A DNA stretch of 64,000 nucleotides from Lumnitzera littorea. Taxonomy: Eukaryota > Streptophyta > Magnoliopsida > Myrtales > Combretaceae. A program made the position numbers and the translations under genes. The notes under the pieces are model-generated. The model was not told the DNA's origin and made no database searches. It saw only the letters and a list, made by a program, of their open reading frames with translations. The stretch is from positions 87,376,685-87,440,684 of the forward strand of contig JAMXBB010000009.1 in the NCBI GenBank assembly GCA_024138015.1. Reading direction: 5' to 3'. Shown here piece by piece: positions 25,301-37,249 of the stretch; position 1 is the stretch's first letter; every line of letters starts with the position of its first letter.

Positions 25301-28300
25301 TAAGTGAAGTTGCTAAAGGAAACAACAATATTCAGAACTTTCGACTCCTCATTTTGCATTATGCCAAAATTACCCAAGATCCAACTTCTTGGTTTTTAAT
25401 AAAACTCTTTACATAGCATTAAAAGGGACCCTTTTAGTAACTTGTAACTATTTTTAAAAATTAATGCAAAATTCGTTTTTAGGCATGATTTGTTAAGGAA
25501 CCCATATAATGGCTTTGAGTTTCAAAAATCTAGTTTTATTTTTTGATTCTACATGCAAAAATACCCATAAAAATGAAGTTTCATAATTTGCAGATAAGAT
25601 TTATTACTTATAGAAAATAATACGAAATTGAATAAAATTGAAACACTCACCATTGCTTGGGTTTCAACCCCCATCAAGCATGGTGATTATATCAGAAAGG
25701 CTAGACGCAAGGTGTTCCTTTAGCCCATGGTGGTGGTTGCATATTAGGTCATCCTTATGCCTCTCATCTCACATATAGTCATGTTTACAATATTTTTCTT
25801 TGTAAATTTTTCCTAAATTTTTCATAAACTTTCTTAGCCTTCTTCTAATTTCCCTTAACTTCCTACTATCCAAAGTATATAGAATAGGAATGATATTTGA
25901 TTTGTATAAGGAAGGAATGCAGTCGATGGAGTTGCCCCTTAGATGTACATGTGTTATTATTTTTTTCTTTTTCTCCTATTTCATCAAAATTATGTGTCAC
26001 TTACCTAAAGCCTTTCTTGACCTTCTAATTCTAAGGAATGCCACGCCTAACACTTCATAAAGTTATCTTATTTTATTTTATTAATTTTCCTATTACTTTT
26101 ATGTAATTAAGTTAATATATTATATATATTATGATATATTTCTTTTTAGTTAATTAAGGGTACATATGTTATCCACCAAATATATTTAGTATACATACAT
26201 ATTTCCTAGATATTATTTAATGTATTTTTGTTTACTTTTTTATTCAAATAATTTATCTCTAAAAGTTTGTTAACTATTGGACTCAAATTGTATGTTTCCA
26301 ATAAAAATAAACAATATAGACAAAATTACACTTTTGTTAAATTAAATATTTTATATACTTTACTTTGATAAATAAACTTTTCTATGGCTCTTCTTTTAAA
26401 TTAAAGATCGTATATTAAAATTTTATCGATTTTGAGAATATTTTTCGAAAATCCCAACTCTACCAATTCTGAGCAATTACAATCACATTATATAATAGTA
26501 TTCGTAACTCATGCTACTTATTACCGTTTTATTTCCTCACTTCTCAAGTCATATTTTCTAAGTTCTATGTTTATTAAGAATGTGTCACTATTCTAACTCC
26601 TTGATAATTAGTCGAAGATTAGAGTCTCACTTTCCATCCCCTTTATAAAAAGTTTTATCCTCGAAACTTTCACAATTTAAAACAGTAGAGTTTCAATCTC
26701 ATCGTTACACTTCCATTGCGTGACTCTAATTCTCATATCACATAACAATCATCAATTTTCATTAAGGTTATAACACAAAAATACTTACAATCATATTCCT
26801 AGACTTTCTAATATTAATTTACATATCCATTCCTTCTATCGTATAAAGCCCTCACTTCTCAGTCTATGACCTCTTGTCATACTCTTTTCATGCTATAGGG
26901 ATTCAAGTAACAATAATAACTACCTTGTTTATCATTAATCTTACAATATCTCTAATACTTCCCCATGCTAACAAGACCTTCTACCCTAATTTCTGAGTCT
27001 CATGCTTACAGTTGTAGAGCAAAGTTTTGTTTTCTACTTCAACTTCTATGTACTCATAACTTGACATAGCCACTGTAAGCATTGGTTGCTTTACCTTCTG
27101 TATTACCTTTTGCACCTCAATGTTTTTCATTATTAAGCTAATTCTACCTTCCACTTAACTTCTATATCATAAACTTAGAACAATTAGTTTCAAACACCAT
27201 CAGCTTCTCCTTCTATGACTTTTTTTGTTTCTTTATTTCTTTACTAATCCTTTTTGTTGCAACCAATCTATCACTCTTGCATTACCTCCTTTTGGTCTGA
27301 ACACCATATTTATTACATTACCATCATAGTCTACCTTTGATCATCATTTGATACTCTTCTCATATCAAGACTAGCAAGCTTTAGAGCAATTCTTTGACCA
27401 TTATGCAATTGATATATCCCTTGCCATCATAATTTAGCTTTGCAACATTCATACATCCTCCTCTAGTTTTTTTATAAACTCAATTGTTTTGGGTTTAAAT
27501 TAAAAAGGGATGATAAGTTCAAGAATGTTTTAAGGCTTTATTCCTCTTATGTACATATCAAGTGGTTAAAACTATGTTTGGTATCATTTAAGGAAAGTGG
27601 AAATGGAAGAAAATCTATAGAAAGGAAAAGAAAAGAAAGGATAGAAAAATAAAAGAAAAAATAAAGAATTGCTGTCCTTGTTTAGATATAAAAAGTGGGA
27701 ATAGAAGGAAATTGGTGAAAAACTTCTCTTTCCACGTGTTTGCTTTCTTGAGGAAATGACAAGAAACAAAATAATAACAAGACTAAATTACCCTCAAAAT
27801 ATCTTCTTCTTCTTCTTTTTAAATTTCTCTCAAGCTATTTTTTGCAATTTCTCATCTTTCCACCCATTTTCTGGTCTCTCTGTAAACTGAAAAGAAAGAA
27901 AAGAGGATTATAGGGAAAAAATACAATTCCACCCACTTCCATTCAATTCTTTTCATTTCCATTTCAACCATACACACAAGTACCTTCAATTTCCACTGAT
28001 TTTCATAGTTTTCTCTTGATTCATACCCATCCAAACACAATGTAAAGCTAACCGAAAAACACCTATAGTAATAATAGCATATTTTTATCTCCAATAATGA
28101 CGTAAAAGGGGTGTATTGACAAGATAAATAATTGTTTTACTTCAACTGTTTCTTCTTAACCCTATTAATCAAACATAATAAAACTAATAATAAATTTCTT
28201 CCTTCCCTCCTTTTCACTTCACTTCTCTTCATCTCCCTCCATTTCAGCTCGCATTATGAAAATGTAAATGATTTAAATAAACTCACTACGAAAATATGTG

Positions 28301-28758
28301 ACGTAATACGAAAATAAATTGTGGTCACCAATGTGAAAGATTGCTTTGGAAAGATAAATAGCCTGTGAAATAAGAAAAGAGGGGAACCATACTTGTACAC
28401 CCATTACCAAATTTGTGCAGATAATCATATCCAAATGTAGAAAGTTTCCCCCAACTCCGATGAAATCCCATCATCATGTATAACAAACTCAATACCTTAT
28501 TGCCCTGCTCCAAAGAAATTCCAAATGAACATTTAATCTTACAATCAAAAACCAAGAATACAACCCAAAATAAATTGAGGAACAAAATTAACTAGTGGTG
28601 CTACCATAATCTACCACCCAGCCCCTCAGACTATCTTTCCATTCATCTACACAACAAAATCACCCATGAAATCTAGCTCACTGATGCCAGAAACAGACCA
28701 ACTTTGACGGAGATTATTAAAAGAGAGTAACTAACGAGGTCCATCTACAGGCCAAGAT
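25301..28758. other. Intergenic region downstream of LCB1
   Basis: No gene recognised. At 26630-26660 a CCCCTTTATAAAAAG...CCTCGAAAC phrase resembles the Cassandra internal segment at 14250-14275, a common plant LTR-junction style. The LCB1 3' UTR must lie within the last few hundred bases below 28759, but no clear AATAAA on the minus strand was found near the stop. Confidence 0.4.
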
Positions 28759-31700
28759 CTAAGAATCTTTCAAAATCAGCTCTGCAGCCCTTTTAAGTGA
28801 TTCCGAAGCTTTCAAGAGATCAGCTTCTGAATGTGCAGCAGAAACAAATAACCTTATTCCAACAGGTAGACGGCATTTATCCAGTGATGATCTTTTAGAA
28901 GCCACTACAAACACTGAATCTTCCTTCAACACCTACAAGAACAGAAACTACAGATTAGAGAAAAGACTAAAGTCTTGATATTGATCTCATACAACGTCAA
29001 AGAAAATATCTTACATGAGCAGCCAATTGTTCAAACAGATTCAAGTCATTCCTCATGGAACCTGTTGACTTCTCCAACTTAAGAAAAACAATTGGTGAAT
29101 CTGATGAACTTGCCAAACAGAGTCCTCGGATTCCTGAGAGTCCTGCAGAAATGAAAAACCTTCAATCACCATTTACTTCCCGCCAAACCAAAAATAGATC
29201 ACCATCAGCTGAGCCTATAAACAAGACTACACTACTTCACTTAAGCCAAGGAAAATCCTTTAGAAGTGCCCATTTGCTGCATCCAGCCAAAGCTAGACAC
29301 ACTTTTTCTTTTGACAACCAGCCATGCTTGAATTGTGCAGTAGAAATTTTCACAACTCAAGTACATCCCAGGATGCGATTTCAAAAAATTATTTCAAAAG
29401 CCTCTTCAAAGGTCATGCATATATGCAAACCTGACGTTGATGGGAAAAATATTTACATCAGAAACAATAGCCTCTTTTGTATGAACACAAAATCTGCCCT
29501 TTCACAAAAAGCAGCAAGCTTAAGGTCTGTTGGTCTGTAACAAGCGATAACATCAGAGGACAAAGTCACTAACAATGATTTTTGACGGTGAGAGCTTGGT
29601 GATTGGGCCTATAGAGTTATCAGAATATATTCAATTCTAGATACAGTTCAAACACAATGAAACAAATGAACTTTTTCCAAGATTAAGAATAAGCTGCTAA
29701 CTAATCTATCGGACAATTTAAATGGGTTAATTCTGCATTCCACAAAATGACACTTGCTCTTCTGAATATTCCACCCAGTACATAGAGTTACAGCATGAAC
29801 AGTTTTGCAATCATTTTTGCCATATCAAAAGACTTTTAAAACTAATTATAAATATTTTTTTAAGAGTCTTCATTTGAATGGGTCCAATGTACCCCAGATT
29901 GTACTTGTTGACAAAGAACTGATCCAGAAGACTCCATTTCCTATCCAACAGTATACTGTTAGGCACTAGAGAGAGTTAATAAGAGATGGTTAATAATAGT
30001 AGTAGTAAAGTTAGTGATGTGATAGTTTAAGGAGTTCAATCAAATGTTGTCATGTGGCACTTAATACAAGAGAGATACTTAAGTAGGAGTGAGTAGTAGT
30101 AAGAGGGTATCTAGTCGTTATTTTTCCTCTTAGGTGTGAATAGGAGCTTTTAGCAGTGTGAGGAGCATTTTTGTTCTCACATACATGTATCTTTACCTCA
30201 TATCAATATAATTATTATCTTGATTATCAGGTCTCTATCATTTACAAAAGACAAATTGTCAAAAAGTGGAACCAAGAGCCTAAACCAACCTTTCCACAGT
30301 AGAGCAATGTTTTCCTTCAGCTTTTTTATCAGGTGAGGATTTTCCTCCAAGACATCAATGGCTGTAATAGCTACACTTGCATGATATGGTGGTAATGAAG
30401 CAGAGAAGACATATCCAGAACTGCTTAGTCGCTAGACATCAAAGAAAAGATGGAATCATTAGCATCCCCAGAATAATAGTGTACAAATGAATACACTTGA
30501 ACATATAGCAAAAAGGTAAAATATATGCAATTTAAGAGTTCAGCCCAATGAGCACAAAGTTCATGCATATAAACGTTATCACATCATACCTGGTGATCAA
30601 TGACTCTAGCACTTCCAGTACAGAATCCACCCTCTGTTGCTAGGGCATGTCCCATGGCTGCAGTTATGATATCAATCTTCTCAACCTGCAGACCAATGAC
30701 TCCATGAGCTATAACCATAATCCAATCCATATCTAATAAATAATAACAATGTAGCATACCGGAACTTTGTAGTGCTCAGTGAGACCTCTTCCAGAACAAC
30801 CAAGCACACCCAGAGAATTACTTTCATCCAACAAGAGACGGAACCAATATTTCTCCTTAAGTTTGATGATTTCATCTAAAGGAGCTATCTGACCAGAATT
30901 CTGCAAATTTTATGAATAGAATGTTTCTGTCATTTCATACACCACATGCTTAGTTCCTTTATGATCAATACAGTAATCTAGTTCCATCAGATGTGCAAAG
31001 CTTGAATTTTTTCCATTTGTTAGCTGAATAGTTTACCTAATTGAAAATTTGAGGTTATTTTGATGACTTTCATTTCATGAAACTCACTCCATCCACCATC
31101 CTCATATTTGCACTAGTATTAATGCTTATAATTGCAGTTTCATTTTTCCTTTACATTGATAATCACATTCCCCACTTCCCAAAGTATTGGCAAAAGTGCC
31201 AAAGCCGAGCCTTTTTTACCCTCTCCCTCTACTTCTATGGAATCGCAACCAGTATAAGAGGATTATCATGGCTTATTCGATTGGACCCGATTTTACACTG
31301 ATGGTATTTGGGAGTTTGTGTACAGAACCTTATGCAAGATCATATGCAGAAGAATATGCCTTTTGCTGGGTTCAAAACAGACCCAGTGTTCATGAAATAC
31401 TGCCCTATCTTTTTGTTATGCACAGTTCACATTGGTAAGCAACATTTCCATTGGCAGGGCATAATTATTGTTATAGATCTTGCTTATTCTTTATCATGAT
31501 TATGGTTCATTTGGTTCACTAACATATCAGGCTTTATCTAAATCTAATTCATGAGTTGCTCCATCCTTATTCACTTCCCTACCATTCCCATTTATCCACT
31601 ATGTTGCTTCTCTGCTCAAGAAGAACAGCATAAACTTCTAAAGGGAAGCAAACTAATACTGCTGATTTCTCCATCAACTCATGCTGATCTGCAACTGCTG

Positions 31701-34533
31701 TAACAAACATAAAAGCTCTACTGGAACATGACAACCTATGGGAATCTGCACTTCAAAACATTCTTCAATTAAGAAAACTTTTTTAAGATATCTGTCAACT
31801 CCATCTTATATACATGTTTCTTGTACATAAATTCTTGCAACTTGTGGAATACTCTATTTAATCCATTATTTATAATTGAATTACTAATGTACTTGGCATA
31901 ATTGAAATGGCACAATACTCCAAACATTGTTCTTTAGGAGTTGGTCAACTTCATCCACATGGTCCTTCCATTTGCCAGTCACTAAAATCACGTCATCACC
32001 AAAAGATCAGTTCGAAACCATCTTCAATCAATAGTCTACCTTTTCTTATTGGTCAATGTAACATCTTTTTCCATAGGCACTGTACATCAACCTTTTTTCT
32101 TCTTTTTTTTTTCCATCCTTCCTTTGGCCCCGGGAGCCCCCAGGGGGGTGGGGGTGTGGGCGTGGGGGTGGGTTGTGTTGTGGGTTTGGGGTTTATGTGT
32201 AAAATATACATTACATTAACAATTTAATGCAACTTTTCGAAATAAAAAATCATTTTCAATTGTGTCCATGGACCCTCAATTTTTTTTCAGGCTTAATGCA
32301 TGGGCTTTACAAAGGTTGACATGGAAGCAGCCAAAGCGATACCTGGTATACTGCTTCAACAACAATGTAGCGCCGCAGCTTTTTAGCTCGCTTATTCTCT
32401 GCTGTAATCTTTTCAAGTGCATTTCGCAGAGACTCCATGTCATTATGTTTGAAATACACGATTGTACTTCTAGATAAGTGTAGGCCATTTTGTATCCCCC
32501 AGTGGACTCCTTCATCCCTACAATACCATAATAAATGGATTTAAAGAAAGTTTTTAGATGGATATATGAAGAGGAAGGTTGAAAGTCATAAAGTTTGAAT
32601 TGACAAACAACCACATAAAGAAAGGCATGTCCATGAATAATACAAGATATACTCACACAACAATAACATCTCCCTTTTTGGCAAAAGCAGGAATAGCACT
32701 GAACATGGTAGCAAACCCATAAGAATAAAGAATTGAATCTGGTGTACCCAAGAACTTGGCTATTCTGGCCTCACAATCAAGGTGGACATCTGAAAAGGGG
32801 AAAAAATTATAAGAGAAATATTTAAAAAGACTAGCTTTAGAACTTCCAGGTTCCAAAGAATTATCCATCATATACCAATGGTCCCATAGAATTGACGAGG
32901 ACCACAAGAACCAACACCATATTTCTCCAAAGATGAAGTGCAAGATTCCTGTGATTAAACAAAAAATTACAAGTTAAATCTATATTAGGCAGAGGCATTA
33001 ATCATACTTCACTTGTAAATAGAACATTTATTTACTCACAAGTAACTTCTCGTGTCCAATGAATCCTAGATAATTTGCAGATGCGAAATTCACAACTTCT
33101 TTGCCATTGATTATTGGATGTGGGCCTGCAGCACTGTTTTGCAGATATATCATGAGAAAAATGATGCATTCAACCAAAATATTAAGAAGAATAATGGATT
33201 GAAGAAGAAAATGACAGACCATGGAAGAAATTGATATCTGGAAATGAACAAGCAATTTAGACAGGTTAATCATGCCAGATATAAATTGTCCGATTGGTCA
33301 TGTACCTTTCCAATACTGGAGGTTCGTACAACATTTCCTCTGTGATAGGGGGTATAAGGGGTTCAGGAACCCACTCATCACATAACTCATCTATTTCCTG
33401 CAAGCACAAGCGTCAAGAAGGCATTACAGTAGACAAAATTATATTTAATATACATATTGATAGAGAAGCAAAATAGCTTTAAAATAATGTTAACTGGACA
33501 CAAGGTGCAAATTTTTTCCCTTCATTTTGAAGGGCCTGATGTTCCATTAGTAGTATAAATAACTTGATGGACACATATTCTAGTAAAGCAAGTAGAAGCT
33601 TAAATGCCATAGTAAATTAGAATAAGCTCTAAAAGAGGAAAAATGATCATCTACAATAAACAATAAGAGCTGTCAAGTACGAAGAAACTATAAGGCCTGG
33701 TTTGTAGGATCAATCAATATTCATAAAAATGCACAAAATGGTTTGCAGCCATTAGTTAACAAAAAACATATTTCTACCAAGCAGGCAAGCAGAAGGCCAA
33801 AGATTAGAGCTAGGGGCTTAGGGGGTTTGACAAGTAATATGCTTCCCTGCTTGGAATAGCACTTATAATGACAACTATATGCCAACAATGAAGAACTTTG
33901 CCAGTCTCCAGAAACTATTTTAAGAAATTCTGATAATTCTTTACGGCATAAGCAGTAAAAATCAACTAGTCGCCAATAACTCAAAGTAAAAAGAAGTCAA
34001 TTTCCGATGAAATTTTTTATTTAATAGTGTTCATGTAGATGGGTTTGCAAATACAAGTGCCACCTTATCAAATTCTAGTGCATTAATTTTCTGTATTAGA
34101 TAAGTTGCATAGTAGACATACTGCTCCCACAGGGACAAGAAAGAAAATGGATTTCACAAACATACAGAACAAATAACCGAGAGGTATATGTGTAGGCTAT
34201 GATGTTAAATGGAAAGACCATACCTTCTTGGTCAAAGGCCTCTTCGGAGGCTTGTAACTTTTCTGGGAGACTAGGAAGAGGATTACTATGACAAGCAAAG
34301 CCTCCACAATCAAATGACCTGATGAAAAGAGAAACACAAGCACAAAAGGATGTAAGTGTAAACAACACATTGAGCTGCCATGTGCCTACAGAAACTAATG
34401 AAAGGTGGAAGAAAGCATATGCATTACCGCCAATTGGGACTCCAAAAATAACAGATCGAGCAGAGGGAGCATCTAAAAGGAGGGTTAGCCATTCTAACGC
34501 GTCATTCGCCATCTTCAGCATAGCTGCTGCCAT
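28759..34533 (-). CDS. LCB1: Serine palmitoyltransferase subunit 1 (LCB1), 12 coding exons
   Basis: Non-catalytic partner of LCB2 in serine palmitoyltransferase, the ER-membrane enzyme condensing serine with palmitoyl-CoA in the first step of sphingolipid synthesis. Exons in transcript order: 34428-34533, 34224-34318, 33306-33397, 33040-33133, 32876-32948, 32657-32789, 32343-32517, 30760-30900, 30590-30685, 30290-30431, 29015-29142, 28759-28932. All introns are GT-AG, the phases join, and the total is 1449 nt (482 codons plus TAG), the length I recall for Arabidopsis LCB1. The protein opens MAAAMLKMANDALEWLTLLL; a hydrophobic segment follows at residues 38-52, then the alpha-oxoamine synthase fold (GSCGPR at 142-147, LDESNS at 280-285). 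Residues 310-325, where LCB2 has its PLP lysine, contain no lysine, which marks this as LCB1. Residue 148 is Gln where remembered homologues have Gly. No stop or frameshift was seen, so the gene is probably functional. Confidence 0.96.
29957..30240 (+). mobile_element. Candidate copia-type solo LTR in LCB1 intron 10
   Basis: A 284-bp segment begins TGTTAGGCAC and ends CTCTATCA. It has a TCAATATAATTATTATC stretch near its end, typical of copia-type LTR 3' regions. Flanking pentamers TATAC (29952-29956) and TTTAC (30241-30245) match at four of five positions, as an aged target duplication would. No internal retrotransposon sequence is present, hence a solo LTR. Orientation is inferred from the 3'-end motif. 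Confidence 0.45.
32143..32172 (+). other. G-run cluster with G-quadruplex potential in LCB1 intron 7
   Basis: Within the 1442-nt intron between coding exons 7 and 8, the plus strand carries consecutive runs of three or more G separated by one to three bases, just after a poly-T and pyrimidine stretch. The gene runs on the minus strand, so the G-rich strand is the template and the RNA is C-rich. It meets the usual four-run G-quadruplex pattern; any effect on transcription is inference. Confidence 0.6.
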
Positions 34534-34611
34534 CTTTACTTACTAACAACTAACCCAAATTGCTCAACTGAATCTATGCTTCCTTCACATGCATATGATA
34601 AGCACTCCCTC
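34534..34611 (-). other. LCB1: LCB1 5' UTR, proximal exon
   Basis: Transcribed leader just upstream of the LCB1 start codon. Its upstream edge is a good acceptor on the minus strand: a TTTAATTGCAG-like sequence ends at 34612, and the exon begins with GAGGGAG. The exon contains a short upstream ORF. The splice assignment is inferred from sequence; an unspliced leader or another acceptor remains possible. Confidence 0.6.
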
Positions 34612-34700
34612 CTGCAATTAAATCCAAGAACCATCAACCAAATCTATGCTTCTTTTACATGCATACAATATGCATTCCCCCACAATTAATCCAAGAATCA
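34571..34700. repeat. 70-bp tandem duplication across the LCB1 leader acceptor
   Basis: Two adjacent copies start at 34571 and 34641 with the same AATCTATGCTTC opening and end in a shared AATCCAAGAA-type stretch. The right copy has drifted. The duplication includes the leader exon's 5' end, the splice acceptor and both upstream ATGs. In the right copy the acceptor AG appears lost, so only the left copy should splice. Confidence 0.75.
34574..34594 (-). promoter_or_regulatory. Upstream ORF in the LCB1 leader (6 codons)
   Basis: The minus strand reads ATG, five further codons and TAG (peptide MHVKEA), ending 40 nt before the LCB1 start codon. A second, overlapping ATG in another frame is followed at once by TGA. 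If the proximal leader exon is retained in mRNA, scanning ribosomes meet both ATGs first, so they could lower or tune LCB1 translation. Only the reading frame is seen; regulation is inference. Confidence 0.45.
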
Positions 34701-35390
34701 TACAAAAAACCAAACATGCCCACAATGTAGATAACCAAAGAAGCTCAAGTCTTTAAGGATGATCATTAATGGATAAGACTCGTGGGCACAATAGAGCTGT
34801 GACTAACATTAGAAAAACCATCTGCATCATTGCCTTGCACCACCAAATATACCTATGGAGCATCAATTGGGTGGTCTAAGAACATCTAACTCTAGCGACT
34901 CTTTCTATTTGAAGTTTAGACACATAGAAATAACGGACCCATGTAAGAAAATTGTGCTGCATGTGGTCACGCTTTTCTTATGCATCAAAGCACCAACGGA
35001 AGGAGTTGGATTCGCTAAAGTTAATGATTCCATAACGCCCAACTCTTTTGTGACATCTACATATATCTTCACACTTCAATAGAAGTTTAGTCTAATCCAG
35101 AAATCACAACAGCTTCAAGGAATGACCACAAAATCTCCATACTAAAGTCATTCATAATCCATTACTAATTAGATCAAATAACTAAGGAGCAAACTTATGT
35201 CAAACATTTTCACAACTAACAGCTGCTAAATCCGAACATCTACTTTTCCTTTCACTCGCTATCCTTGACTTAACAAATAAATAAGCAAATAATTAGAATT
35301 ATATCCGGAGAACAGATCGTACTATGTAATATGTACAAAGATATAATTTTTATATAAATAAAAGCATAGTATTTAATGTATGAATGTCAC
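34612..35390 (-). other. LCB1: Probable 5' UTR intron of LCB1 (779 nt)
   Basis: On the minus strand a donor GATTCGCAG|GTGACATT at 35391/35390 pairs with an acceptor ending at 34612. Leader introns are common in plant housekeeping genes and can raise expression. The intron contains a 70-bp tandem duplication next to its acceptor. RNA evidence would be needed to confirm it. Confidence 0.55.
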
Positions 35391-35500
35391 CTGCGAATCG
35401 AGAAACCCTAAGGTGATGGTGGTGACGAGGGGGCCGTACGTGGAGGCTCCGGTGGCGGAGGAGATCTGATGGACTAAGAAGGTGGTGGTGGATTAGATTA
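35391..35500 (-). other. LCB1: LCB1 distal 5' UTR exon and transcription start region
   Basis: On the minus strand this is a CT- and CCTCC-rich stretch with unusually high GC for the window and no ATG, ending in a good splice donor at 35391. This is what a plant leader exon looks like. The upstream end is not defined by sequence; transcription probably starts around 35480-35560. A weak AT-rich TATA-like motif lies near 35550 and is not convincing on its own. Confidence 0.5.
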
Positions 35501-35699
35501 GATTTGGATGGGCCAGATTGCAATCACAGAGAGAGCCCTTCGATCACCCGTCCATTATTTATTGTTGAATTATCGTCATCCCTACAAATCTACATGTGGT
35601 AAGAAGTTTCTGCTTCTTCTTCCTGGCTTGGACTTCAAATCCCTCGATTTTGCCTTCTGGATCCGTACCAATTTACCTTTATACCCACCCCCTCCTTAA

Positions 35700-36378
35700 A
35701 TTAAAAAAATTTTAAATTTTTATCATAAATTAAATAAATATAAAAAAAAAATTTAATAAATATTACACACCACATATTATGTACACGTAATATATAAATA
35801 CTAATAAAAAACTTATAAAACTTATAATGAAAAAAATAATTATCAAATCAATTATTATACGTAATTTGTAGACATTATTTATATCATTATCTTATTGGTA
35901 TTTATATATTACATATACATAACACATGCTATATATATTACACATTGAATCTCTTCTTAATAAATATAATTTATACTAACTAATGATGCATCCATGCTAG
36001 AGCATCTATATATATAAATTATTATAATCGTCCAAAATAATTTAATTCTATCAAAGCTTTATAATGTAGTGACATTTCTATAATCAACGAAAAACAATAA
36101 TAATAATTTAATTCTGTATGACTATCGCGTAAAATAACCATTAAAAATGGCTTATCTTAACATAATTATAGCCCAAAATAACTATCCAAAATCAATTGAG
36201 ATTTAATATTATGGGTAAGATGTAGATATATGTACATAAGTATAGACGAGTCTTCCTATTTTTATAATTACATTTTGAAAAAAAATTATTTTATCAAATC
36301 AAAAAATGATACTTTACATAACCAAAACCTAAAATAACCATCCAAAAATGAGTTACACTTTAATTATTATAAATATAG
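35700..36378. other. AT-rich spacer upstream of LCB1
   Basis: Very AT-rich sequence with repeated ATATATTACA-like phrases. No gene or clear element ends were seen. It separates the LCB1 promoter region from the gypsy relics that follow. Confidence 0.4.
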
Positions 36379-36850
36379 TGTTGATAAGGATTTTGAATAT
36401 GGGTTCCCTAAGCCCATGCTAATCTCCTAAGTGTTGCGTGGACCTATTTAGATCCATAACCACAGTTATTCTTCCATTAACTCACCTACTCTATCTTATA
36501 ATTACCCTACACTAAGGGTTAATAGGTCTAAGTTAAATGTTACCCAGTTCTCAATTACACTTGAGGACGATCACATCAAGATAGTCATAACAAGTATATG
36601 CTAATGGATAAGGATTCGAGACTCAATCAACAACAAAATCCCTATATTTTACAGACACAACAGTTCACATGAACCTCACTTCCCAAACTTAGTGGACATG
36701 TCAATATGCAGGACATGCTCTTAGATTCTCGCTAGCTCTACCCTATAAATAGACAAAGCACACTGATGGTAAACCACCTTAACTTCATTATGATAGAGGA
36801 GCCAAATGATAAGGTTACAAAAAACCTTTAAACCGCCTAAGGAAGAACTA
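36379..36850 (+). mobile_element. Probable gypsy 5' LTR with TATA box
   Basis: It begins TGTTGATAAGGATTTTGAAT at 36379, a start typical of Athila/Tat-group LTRs. A TATAAATA at 36744-36751 sits in a CCCTATAAATAGAC context, as in an LTR promoter. It is followed within about 100 bp by Athila-like gag similarity. The LTR end and primer-binding site are too decayed to place. Confidence 0.5.
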
Positions 36851-36879
36851 GAATTCCCAAAGGTCAAAGAATACGAACA

Positions 36880-37117
36880 AGCCATTCCATATCCTTAGAG
36901 GTTGAGGAATGAATGCTCAAATGAGCAATACGATTAGTTTCTAGACTTATTTAAATAATTACATATTAATTTACCTTTTTGTGGAAGCTTTGTTGAAGAT
37001 GCCTAAATATGCAAAGTTTCTGAAAGAGCTGCTTTCCAACAAGAAGAAACAATAGAAGCCATCCACGATCATGTTCATTGAGGAGAGTTCAACCATCATA
37101 CAAAATAAGCTACCTCT
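36880..37117 (+). pseudogene. Athila-like gypsy gag relic
   Basis: Translated in two plus frames joined by a frameshift near 36990, the piece shows the Athila gag signature: a PYP.RL box, then LHINLPF, then PKYAKFLKELLSNKKK, then IEES..IIQNKLP. Stops and frameshifts interrupt it, and similarity stops at about 37117. It belongs with the LTR-like segment just upstream. Confidence 0.7.
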
Positions 37118-37249
37118 ACTAACTTCTCACTCACACAATTAGCAGGAGAGAAAAGAGCACTAGAATGATGACTATGAATGAAGTCTTCTACCTCTATAGA
37201 GTGTACCTCATTAACTTAAGGTAGCACTTGCATTTTATATGTAACACCA

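Noticed and set aside
27550..28100. Possible MITE suggested by TGTTTGGTA at 27570 and ACCATCCAAACA near 28027
   Set aside because: The inverted match is very short, no target duplication was found and purine-rich low complexity lies between, so it was not annotated.
29055..29540. 161-codon plus-strand frame, the longest in the window
   Set aside because: It overlaps LCB1 exon 11 antisense and runs into intron 10. No recognisable domain was seen; its length is probably chance.
32276..33273. Several minus-strand frames such as 32276-32656 and 33028-33273
   Set aside because: They are LCB1 exons read through into introns, or exons in the wrong frame. The spliced model explains the conserved parts.
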